NCBI GenBank assembly: GCA_963723205.1 | Contig: CAVRQC010000032.1 | Location: 1 to 64,000 of the forward strand | Direction: 5' to 3' | Origin: CAVQBP01 sp963723205 | GTDB taxonomy: Bacteria > Bacteroidota > Ignavibacteria > Ignavibacteriales > Ignavibacteriaceae | DNA length: 64,000 nucleotides | Shown: positions 57,053 to 64,000 of the stretch, piece after piece | Position numbering within the stretch: the stretch's first letter is position 1 | Layout of the letters: every line of letters begins with the position of its first letter | The notes under the pieces: model-generated | The model's database searches: none | Told to the model about the DNA's origin: nothing | The model's input: the letters and a program-made list of their open reading frames with translations, nothing else | Program-made: the position numbers and the translations under genes

Positions 57053-57495
57053 TTTTTGACTATATGAAAATTTAACAATTTCTTAATACTAGGATATTTA
57101 TAAGTATAGAACTGCAAAAAAATTCGATTTTGTTACATTTATAATTTCAGTTAAAAAAGGTGCAATTATTGTACCGTATGGTAAAATTGAAGTTAATAAA
57201 GCGGGATACAACAATTAAATTTTTTTGAAATTGATAACTTATGTCCCACCCCTTAATAAAATTCAAACTTTTAATATTCCCATTTATAAAACACTTCTTT
57301 TTCTCTTTTATTTAATTAAACTTAATGAAAATAATACGTTTTTTATATAAATATATTTAAAAACCAAAATTTTTTTTATGCGCTGTGGGAATTAGAGATA
57401 AGTTAAACTGGTTTTTATTTATAGGGGCAGAAATATATTGTTAAAAAGATAAAAAATGTGATTCCGTAAATTCTTTTCAGGTAAATAATCCGACA
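57053..57495. other. Gene-free AT-rich region upstream of the HlyD operon
   Basis: About 440 bases between two minus-strand genes. It must hold the promoter of the HlyD-VTC-DUF4956 operon and the end of the pyrophosphatase transcript. No clear hairpin with T-run, no TTG/TAnnTTTG pair and no reading frame is seen. Confidence 0.5.
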
Positions 57496-58050
57496 TTATT
57501 TTTGAGGTGATAAGAATTCAATTTTTTGATTATACAGATTTATACTTTCAGTAATTATCTTATAAGCTTCTTCCTTATTTAAAAACTCCTGTACAACTAC
57601 TTCTTTATGTTCCAGTTTTTTATAATCTTCAAAGAATCTTTTTAGTTCTACAGAAGTATGCGGAGGTAGTTCTTTTATATCATTTATATGGTTTACAGAC
57701 ATATCGTTTTTTGCTACTGATATTATTTTATCATCACGCTCATTATTATCAATCATATGCATTGCTCCGATAACCTTTGCTTCAACAATGCATAAAGGAT
57801 TAACATCGATAGAACAAATTACAAGGATATCCAGTGGATCTCTGTCATCACAATAGGTCCTTGGAATAAATCCGTAATTTACAGGGTAATATACAGCTGA
57901 AAACAGAACTCTATCGAGTTTTAGGAGACCGCTTTCTTTATCCAGTTCATATTTACCTTTTGAACCTTTGGGAATCTCTATTATGCTGTTTACAATTTCC
58001 GGTACATTTTTACCGCGGCTTACACTATGCCATGGATTGTAATCTTTCAT
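57496..58050 (-). CDS. ppa: Inorganic pyrophosphatase, family I
   Basis: 184-residue soluble enzyme that hydrolyses PPi to phosphate. VNSIIEIPKGSKGKYELDKESG holds the substrate-binding Lys and Glu, YPVNYGFIPRTYCDDRDPLDILV contains the Tyr pair and the metal-binding Asp cluster, and KVIGAMHMIDNNERDDKIISV the last metal site. Length is normal. The main PPi-clearing enzyme would compete with the PPi-type phosphofructokinase seen at the start of the window. It is divergent from proS, with about 80 bases to the proS promoter. Confidence 0.95.
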   Translation of the reverse strand: MKDYNPWHSVSRGKNVPEIVNSIIEIPKGSKGKYELDKESGLLKLDRVLFSAVYYPVNYGFIPRTYCDDRDPLDILVICSIDVNPLCIVEAKVIGAMHMIDNNERDDKIISVAKNDMSVNHINDIKELPPHTSVELKRFFEDYKKLEHKEVVVQEFLNKEEAYKIITESINLYNQKIEFLSPQK

Positions 58051-58131
58051 AGCTTAAAAATATTTAAAAGATTTATCATGATTTTTGATATACAATACAT
58101 AAAATTAATTATATAAGAAAAAGTTGATACT

Positions 58132-58161
58132 TTGATAAGCCTAATCAAATAGTTATTTTTG
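58132..58161 (+). promoter_or_regulatory. proS promoter, Bacteroidota type
   Basis: TTG at 58132-58134 and TATTTTTG at 58154-58161 are separated by 19 bases, matching the Bacteroidota primary-sigma consensus TTG-N19-TAnnTTTG. Transcription would start about 58167-58169, leaving a leader of about 27 bases before the proS ATG at 58195. It excludes the TTG at 58159 as start codon, since that lies within the promoter. Confidence 0.72.
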
Positions 58162-58194
58162 AAAATTCATTTAAATTCGAAAGAAAAAATAGTA

Positions 58195-59877
58195 ATGCGG
58201 TTTAGTAATTCATTTATTCCTACATTAAAAGAAGTTCCAAATGATGCAGTAGTCAAAAGTCATATCTTAATGTTAAGAGCCGGGATGGTCCGGATGGTTT
58301 CAGCCGGGATATATTCTTTTTTACCTATTGGATATAAAGTTATAAGGAAAATATCCGGAATAATCAGAGAAGAAATGAATATTATAGGCGGACAGGAATT
58401 TCATCTTCCTGCTCTTAATCCAAGAGAAATATGGGAAGAGTCCAACAGGGTTGAAGCTTTTGGCGATACAATGTTTCATATAAAAAACAGGGATTATGTT
58501 TTGGCTCCAACACATGAAGAAATAATGACTTTTCATGCCAGGAATGTTCTTAAGTCATATAAAGAAATGCCGCAGATATGGTATCAGATCCAAACTAAAT
58601 TTAGAAACGAACCTAGACCGAGAAGCGGTGTTATAAGAGGCCGGCAATTTTTAATGAAAGATTCTTATTCTTTTGATACTTCATGGGAAGGTTTGGATAA
58701 ATCCTACTTACTTCACGATAAAGCTTACAGAAATATTTTCGACAGATGCGGAATAAAATATTTTGTTGTTGGTGCATCAAGCGGTGCAATGGGCGGAACC
58801 GGATCCGAAGAATTTATGGTTAAATCGGAAGCCGGAGAAGATACGGTCGCTTATTGTGAGTGCGGTTATGCTGCCAATGTTGAAGTCGCAACTTCCAGGA
58901 TAAAGGCAAAAGAGAGACAAGAAAAAAGTATTGAATTAAAAAAAATTCATACTCCTGATGTTAAATCTATTGATGAACTCTGCAATTTTCTCGGGATTAA
59001 TGAAGAGGAATGTGCAAAATCCAGAGTCTATATATTTCAGGAAAAACCTGTTATGATTTTAATGCTGGGAAATGATGAGGTTAATGAGATAAAATTGGAG
59101 AAAGTCTTAGGTGGTGCAGTACGCCCGGCTCATCCTGAGGAATTAGTATCTTATACAAAAGCTTCCGCCGGTTCAATTGGTCCAATAGGATTTAGTGGAA
59201 GAATAATTGCAGACAACAGGTTAAAAGACGCAAATAATTTATACAGCGGAGCAAATGATGATGATTACCATTTAGGTGGAATTGATCTCCTGAGAGATGT
59301 AAAAGAAATTGAATATAATGATTTAAGAACTGTTAAGGCAGGCGAACAATGTTCTAATTGTGAAGGCACAATCGAAGTATTTAGTTCTATTGAACTTGGA
59401 CATATTTTTAAACTTGGTACTAAATATTCATCATCCATGGGTGCAAACTTTCTTGATGAGAATGGGAAAGAAAATCCGATTATTATGGGGAGTTATGGAA
59501 TAGGTGTTGAACGTGTACTTGCCTGTTATGTTGAACAAAACCATGATGAAAATGGAATAGTCTGGGATAATATTCTTGCTCCTTTTCAAATTCATTTAAT
59601 GGGTTTGAATATGAAAAAGGAAGAGATTATTAAAACTTCCGAAAGTCTATATAATGAATTAACCGCTGCGGGTTTTGAAGTCCTTTATGATGATAGAAGT
59701 GATGTCCAGGCTGGAGTTAAGTTTAATGATGCTGATCTTTTAGGTATGCCGGTACAAGTTATTATCGGGGATAGAAAGTTGAAAGATAAAAAAGTTGAAA
59801 TAAAAATTCGGAAAACAGGTAAAAGATTTGATGTTGAATTAGATAAACTGGTTGAGCAGGCAAGAAAAATAATATAG
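58195..59877 (+). CDS. proS: Prolyl-tRNA synthetase, bacterial type
   Basis: About 560 residues from the ATG at 58195 (MRFSNSFIPTLKEVPNDA matches the usual start; the longer frame begins inside the promoter). Class II synthetase that charges tRNA-Pro. Motif 2 is FRNEPRPRSGVIRGRQFLMKD in the usual place, and motif 3 is GSYGIGVERVLACYVEQ. The INS editing domain, which clears Ala-tRNA-Pro, lies at about 235-370 (KASAGSIGPIGF). The anticodon-binding domain ends the protein. Complete. Confidence 0.97.
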   Translation: MRFSNSFIPTLKEVPNDAVVKSHILMLRAGMVRMVSAGIYSFLPIGYKVIRKISGIIREEMNIIGGQEFHLPALNPREIWEESNRVEAFGDTMFHIKNRDYVLAPTHEEIMTFHARNVLKSYKEMPQIWYQIQTKFRNEPRPRSGVIRGRQFLMKDSYSFDTSWEGLDKSYLLHDKAYRNIFDRCGIKYFVVGASSGAMGGTGSEEFMVKSEAGEDTVAYCECGYAANVEVATSRIKAKERQEKSIELKKIHTPDVKSIDELCNFLGINEEECAKSRVYIFQEKPVMILMLGNDEVNEIKLEKVLGGAVRPAHPEELVSYTKASAGSIGPIGFSGRIIADNRLKDANNLYSGANDDDYHLGGIDLLRDVKEIEYNDLRTVKAGEQCSNCEGTIEVFSSIELGHIFKLGTKYSSSMGANFLDENGKENPIIMGSYGIGVERVLACYVEQNHDENGIVWDNILAPFQIHLMGLNMKKEEIIKTSESLYNELTAAGFEVLYDDRSDVQAGVKFNDADLLGMPVQVIIGDRKLKDKKVEIKIRKTGKRFDVELDKLVEQARKII

Positions 59878-60077
59878 AATCCTGCAGGTGATTCTTTTCA
59901 AGAATTCTTAAATTCATTAAAAACCGCGGCCTTTTTTATCTGTTTTTGAACTTTTTTTTCCTACCAGCAATAATTACTTACAAAAAAGATAAACTATATA
60001 TATAATTGTTCGATTATATATATAGCTGTAATTATATATTATTTTAAATCAAATTAATTAATAAGGATCTACTACTT

Positions 60078-62993
60078 TTGGCACAAGGGAATAGGGAATT
60101 GAATAATGTTGATGAAAATATAGATTCAGTATTTTTATCAAAAAACAATCATCAACAAAACTTACCCCAAAATAACCATTTTGATAAAGAAAATAATTTA
60201 GGCTTGAATAATTATTTATTCAGTGCACTAATGAATAATTTACCAGATATAATTTACTTTAAAGATCTGGAAAGCCGGTTCATAAAAATAAATAATGGTT
60301 TTCTTAAAAAGGTTGGGACTTTCTCAGAAAAAGATATTTTAGGAAAAACTGATTTTGAAATTTTTGATTACGAACATGCCGATAATGCCAGGAAAGATGA
60401 ACTGCAAATAATAAAAACAGGCCGGCCTATAATAAATAAAGTAGAAAAAGAAATATTGCCCTCAGGAAAAATCGAGTGGGTTTCAACTACCAAATTACCT
60501 CTAAAAAATGAACAAGGTGAAATTATTGGAACTTTCGGAATGTCGAGAAATATTACTGACAGTAAGATAATTGAGGAAAAATTAAAATCATCTGAAGCCC
60601 GCCTCCGGCATCTTATTGCTGCAACAACAGCAGTTCTCTACACTGTTAATATTTCAGATACTGGTTTTAATATAACCTGGGTAGGTGATAATATTAACCA
60701 GTTTGGATATACAAATAAAGATGCCGTAACTCCGGATTTTTTAAAAAATCTTATTCATCCAGATGATTATGAATACTTTAAATTTAATAGAGATTCGCTT
60801 AATGAAGATAATAGATATGTTCTGGAATTCAGAATCAAGCATAAGGATGGTCATTATATTTGGGTAAGAGATGAAGCAGTTCTCATAAAGGATTCAAATC
60901 AAAAACCCTCTGAAATATTCGGTTCCTGGCTTGATATATCTGAACGAATGAAAATGGAAGAGACTCTACTTACCAGCGAGACTCAGCTGTCAAATGCATT
61001 AAAGATGGCCCATCTTTGTCATTGGGAGTATGATGTTATAGATGACATTTTCACTTTTAACGATCAATTTTATTCTATTTTACATACCACCGCCAAAGAT
61101 CAAGGTGGTTACACAATGTCTTCTTATGAATATGTTAAACGATTTGTTCATCCGGAAGACCTTTCGTTGGTAAGTGATGAAATAAAAAATGCAATCGAAG
61201 CTAAAGAGTCAAACTATAGCAGTAATCTGGAACATCGTATCATTTTTGCAGATGGAGAAGAAGGTTATGTCTCGGTAAAAATTTTCATTGTAAAGGATTC
61301 AAATGGGAAGACTATAAGAACTTATGGTATTAACCAGGATATTACCGAAAGAAAAAAAGCTGACGAAAAGCTTCGTGAAACTTATGCCGAACTGGAAAAA
61401 ACAAATGAGGATCTTAAAAAAGCAAACAAAATAAAAGACCAATTTCTTGCAAATATGAGTCATGAAATTCGTACACCGCTAAATGCGGTTATAGGAATGA
61501 CGGGGCTTCTTTTAGACACAAAGCTTAATGATGAACAACGTGATTATGCCCAGACAATTCTGAATAGCGGTGATATTCTTTTAACATTAATAAATGATAT
61601 CCTGGATTTCTCCAAAATTGAGGCTCAGAAGATTGAACTGGAACAACAGCCTTTTGATGTACGATTCTGTATTGAAGAAGCTCTTGAACTCGTAGCTTCT
61701 AAAGCAGCAGAGAAAAAACTGGAGTTAACTTATTCTATCGAAAACGGATTGTCTACAAATGTTGTGGGTGATATTACACGCCTAAGACAAATATTAGTTA
61801 ATCTTCTTAGTAACGCAATTAAATTTACTGAAGATGGGGAAGTTGTTGTATCTGTTTCGGGGCAATTACAGGATAATTACCGTTATTTGTTACACTTCTC
61901 TGTTCGAGATACAGGATTGGGAATCCCGTTAGATCGTCAGGATAAATTATTCCAATCTTTTACTCAGGTTGACGCGTCTACTACAAGAAAATTCGGAGGT
62001 ACTGGTCTTGGATTAGCAATCAGCAAGCAGCTAAGTGAACTTATGGGGGGAACAATGTGGCTGGAAAGTACCGGGATTCCCGGTGAAGGAACTACTTTCC
62101 ATTTTACAATGCTGGCTGAATTCTCCGTTGAAAAAGAAAATGAGGAAGATGTATCTGCTCTATATGGTAAAACTGTTTTAATTGTAGATGATAATGAAAC
62201 CAACAGAAATATTTTGATCCAGCAAACAAAATCGCTTGGAATGAAACCTAGGGGTGTTGCATCTGGTCCTGAAACTATTGAATTATTAAAGAATAATATT
62301 TCTTTTGATTTGTCTATTTTGGATTACCAGATGCCTGAAATGGACGGAATTACACTGGTAAAAGAACTTCAGAAATTACCGAATGGTAAATCATTTCCCT
62401 ATATCCTTCTTTCATCATATGGCTTCAAGGATAAAAGCAGCAACCTTTCTAATTTTACAGCAATTCTAACAAAGCCGATTAAATTCTCACACCTGAAAGA
62501 TGTTTTATTAACTGTTCTTAAAGGGAATAAAGAGGTTGTTAAAAAGTTTCAGGATATATCTTCAATGCAGTTTGATACGGAAATAGGCAAACGATATCCA
62601 TTACGATTACTATTAGCTGAAGATAATATAGTGAATCAAAAAGTAGCCCGGCGGTTTCTTGAAAAGGTCGGTTACCATACCGATATTGCTTTTAACGGAT
62701 TAGAAGTTCTGGAAGCATTAAATCATCAATCATATGATGTCATTTTTATGGATATTCAGATGCCGGATATGGATGGTGAACAAGCTACGCTGAAAATTAG
62801 AAAAGATTTGTCTAAAGAAAAGCAGCCAAGGATAATTGCAATGACAGCAAATGCATTGAAGTCTGATCTGGACAGATACCTTTCGGAAGGTATGGATGAT
62901 TATATAGTAAAACCATTTAAGATTGAAGAATTAGTAAGAGCTTTGATTGATAGCTATAATCAAATACATCCTGTCAAAGCTGAAGAAAACTGA
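60078..62993 (+). CDS. Hybrid sensor histidine kinase, three PAS and two receiver domains
   Basis: 971 residues, no membrane segment, so a cytoplasmic sensor. PAS domains at about 46-165 (NLPDIIYFKDLESRF), 170-290 and 300-430, each closing with an ITDS/ISER/ITER helix. The HisKA box FLANMSHEIRTPLNAVIGM has phosphorylated His462. ATPase N box LVNLLSNAIKF, G boxes DTGLGIP and GGTGLGLAI. Receiver 1 (acceptor Asp749 in LDYQMPEMDG) has Thr-Lys-Pro in ILTKPIK; receiver 2 (Asp892 in FMDIQMPDMDG) ends YIVKPF. The start is TTG with AAGGA about ten bases before it; no in-frame ATG is near. No Hpt domain or output protein is adjacent, so the target is unknown. Confidence 0.93.
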   Translation: MAQGNRELNNVDENIDSVFLSKNNHQQNLPQNNHFDKENNLGLNNYLFSALMNNLPDIIYFKDLESRFIKINNGFLKKVGTFSEKDILGKTDFEIFDYEHADNARKDELQIIKTGRPIINKVEKEILPSGKIEWVSTTKLPLKNEQGEIIGTFGMSRNITDSKIIEEKLKSSEARLRHLIAATTAVLYTVNISDTGFNITWVGDNINQFGYTNKDAVTPDFLKNLIHPDDYEYFKFNRDSLNEDNRYVLEFRIKHKDGHYIWVRDEAVLIKDSNQKPSEIFGSWLDISERMKMEETLLTSETQLSNALKMAHLCHWEYDVIDDIFTFNDQFYSILHTTAKDQGGYTMSSYEYVKRFVHPEDLSLVSDEIKNAIEAKESNYSSNLEHRIIFADGEEGYVSVKIFIVKDSNGKTIRTYGINQDITERKKADEKLRETYAELEKTNEDLKKANKIKDQFLANMSHEIRTPLNAVIGMTGLLLDTKLNDEQRDYAQTILNSGDILLTLINDILDFSKIEAQKIELEQQPFDVRFCIEEALELVASKAAEKKLELTYSIENGLSTNVVGDITRLRQILVNLLSNAIKFTEDGEVVVSVSGQLQDNYRYLLHFSVRDTGLGIPLDRQDKLFQSFTQVDASTTRKFGGTGLGLAISKQLSELMGGTMWLESTGIPGEGTTFHFTMLAEFSVEKENEEDVSALYGKTVLIVDDNETNRNILIQQTKSLGMKPRGVASGPETIELLKNNISFDLSILDYQMPEMDGITLVKELQKLPNGKSFPYILLSSYGFKDKSSNLSNFTAILTKPIKFSHLKDVLLTVLKGNKEVVKKFQDISSMQFDTEIGKRYPLRLLLAEDNIVNQKVARRFLEKVGYHTDIAFNGLEVLEALNHQSYDVIFMDIQMPDMDGEQATLKIRKDLSKEKQPRIIAMTANALKSDLDRYLSEGMDDYIVKPFKIEELVRALIDSYNQIHPVKAEEN

Positions 62994-63066
62994 TTAGTTT
63001 TAACATTCAACTTATATGTTCAATATTACTGCAAACGATGATATAAAAATGATCCATTGAATAAAA

Positions 63067-63107
63067 AACACATAAAGAGCGAAAGTAAATTTCGCTCTTT
63101 ATGTGTT
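63067..63107. terminator. Strong hairpin terminator between convergent genes
   Basis: Arms of 18 bases (63067-63084 and 63090-63107) are perfect reverse complements around GTAAA. On the minus strand the stem is followed by a T-run (A-run 63063-63068 on the plus strand), so it best serves the OPT gene ending at 63152; it can also stop transcription of the sensor kinase that ends at 62993. Confidence 0.85.
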
Positions 63108-63151
63108 AATCTGAAACTTTAAATATTATAAATAATATATCTCATTAATTC

Positions 63152-64000
63152 TTAGCTATTCTCTTCCGGTTTTCCTCTCATTGAATCCCATATTATATAT
63201 GCACAAAGAATTGCAAACATAACAAGTGCAACAAGTTCGGCAGAATGTGATTCTGCCCATTCATTATTGATCCAATTGAACCCAAAATAACGAAGTAAAG
63301 CGCTTACAACTCCCATTAAAGCTCCGCCCGCAATAAATCCGGAAGCAATTAAAGTTCCGCGTTCTCTTCTGGCTGTATTAAGTTTTTCATCTTTGCTTCT
63401 TGTTGAGACATAGTGAGCAATAAGTCCGCCGACTAATAAAGGAGTGTTTAACTCAAGTGGAATATACATACCAAGAGCAAATGCAAGCGCAGGAACATCA
63501 ATCATAGTTAAAATTAATGCCATTATTGCACCTGCAATATAAAGCATCCAGGGAGCTGGTTGATTTGCCATTAAAGGTTCAATAACAGCAGCCATTGCAT
63601 TGGCTTGCGGAGCAACCAAAGCATCCGGACCAGTAAATCCGTAAGTCTGGTTTAACAGGAGAATTACCCAGCCTACTGTTGCAGCGGAAACAAAAGTTCC
63701 TAAGAATTTCCATCTTTCCTGCTTGTATGGTGAGGAACCTAACCAATAACCAATTTTAAGATCTGTTATGAAAGAGCCGGCCATCGATAAAGCAGTACAA
63801 ACAACCCCACCAATTAATAATGCTGCAACCATCCCGGAAGTTCCGCTTAATCCTGCTGACACTAATATGATAGATGAAAGTATAAGAGTCATCAGTGTCA
63901 TTCCTGATACAGGATTTGTTCCGACAATTGCAATTGCAGTAGCTGCAACTGTAGTAAAAAGAAAAGAGATAATCAGAACAATTAGCAATCCTAATATTGC
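63152..64000 (-). CDS. OPT family oligopeptide transporter, 3' part
   Basis: The frame is open to the window edge, so the 5' part (start) is outside. About 282 residues with seven or so membrane helices: FLFTTVAATAIAIVGTNPVSGMTLM, GMVAALLIGGVVCTALSMAGSFITDLKIGYWLG, MALILTMIDVPALAFALGMYIP. NPVSGMT and SFITDLKIGYWLGSSP are typical of the OPT family, proton-coupled importers of peptides or metal chelates. Full-length members have 600-700 residues, so somewhat more than half the gene lies beyond 64000. The C-terminus ends in a short charged tail. Confidence 0.9.
   Translation of the reverse strand, partial: AILGLLIVLIISFLFTTVAATAIAIVGTNPVSGMTLMTLILSSIILVSAGLSGTSGMVAALLIGGVVCTALSMAGSFITDLKIGYWLGSSPYKQERWKFLGTFVSAATVGWVILLLNQTYGFTGPDALVAPQANAMAAVIEPLMANQPAPWMLYIAGAIMALILTMIDVPALAFALGMYIPLELNTPLLVGGLIAHYVSTRSKDEKLNTARRERGTLIASGFIAGGALMGVVSALLRYFGFNWINNEWAESHSAELVALVMFAILCAYIIWDSMRGKPEENS

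Noticed and set aside
60078..62993. Downstream Met as start of the sensor kinase instead of the TTG.
   Set aside because: The first in-frame ATG (about residue 52) would cut into the first PAS domain, and AAGGA lies at a fitting distance from the TTG.
1..64000. tRNA, rRNA, replication origin or prophage genes.
   Set aside because: None was recognised on either strand; long intergenic stretches are repeats or AT-rich sequence. Small structured RNAs cannot be excluded by eye.

Overview
The window is AT-rich bacterial DNA and most likely comes from the Ignavibacteria/Bacteroidota side of the FCB group. Three things suggest this. Two loci (about 12.5 kb and 37.1 kb) end in the type IX secretion sorting domain with the NYPNPFNP signature. 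The families DUF5686, DUF2203, DUF1015, DUF4956 and Wzi-like barrels are typical of that group. One clean promoter upstream of proS has the Bacteroidota form TTG-N19-TAnnTTTG. The assignment is inferred from gene content; no rRNA or tRNA gene was found here.

Layout. 0-3 kb: sugar-phosphate genes, namely a PPi-type phosphofructokinase broken by one base, a SIS-domain isomerase and a transaldolase. 3-4.9 kb: a Wzi-like outer-membrane barrel gene broken by two frameshifts. 4.9-14 kb: an accessory island dominated by dispersed repeats. These are a CCCCTTT-act-AAAGGGG hairpin in about ten copies, an element of about 180 bp with GTCATTCTGA terminal inverted repeats, and a tandem array of about 220-bp units. 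Among them sit small genes (GIY-YIG nuclease, DUF2442 remnant, MNT/HEPN toxin-antitoxin pair, DUF559 protein) and a decayed type IX-secreted protein gene. 14-20 kb: a nitrilase/GNAT pair, and a 998-residue P-loop-like protein followed at once by an MscS channel. 20-32 kb: SodC, a membrane glycosyltransferase, a TauE permease/MFS pair, a trans-sulfuration enzyme, a thioredoxin-like protein, a phosphoesterase, DUF2203, a lipoprotein, SerC and DUF1015. 32-42.8 kb: acid phosphatase, ValS, DinB, a kinase fragment, a type IX tail relic, EgtD/EgtB, a small barrel, OsmC, a small GNAT and YchF. 42.9-54.5 kb: M49 peptidase, L,D-transpeptidase with an in-frame TAG, HAD hydrolase, LolA-like protein, DUF5686 protein, RRM protein, HEAT protein, PepT, a four-helix-bundle cassette and a U32 peptidase. 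54.5-64 kb: a tight HlyD/VTC/DUF4956 operon, inorganic pyrophosphatase, ProS, a large hybrid sensor kinase and the 3' part of an OPT transporter.

How genes fit together. PPi-type PFK and soluble pyrophosphatase compete for the same PPi pool. EgtB and EgtD make the core of ergothioneine and, with SodC and OsmC, indicate exposure to oxidants. The permease, MFS protein and trans-sulfuration enzyme form a plausible sulfur/amino-acid neighbourhood.

A recurring oddity is single-base interruption of otherwise well-conserved genes (PFK, Wzi-like, TauE, VTC, four-helix bundle; TAG stops in DUF2442 and the L,D-transpeptidase). Several lie in or beside short homopolymers, so assembly error must be separated from real decay before these are called pseudogenes. 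The best candidates for undescribed biology are the P-loop-like protein/MscS pair, the HlyD-VTC-DUF4956 operon, the repeat island and the four-helix-bundle cassette.
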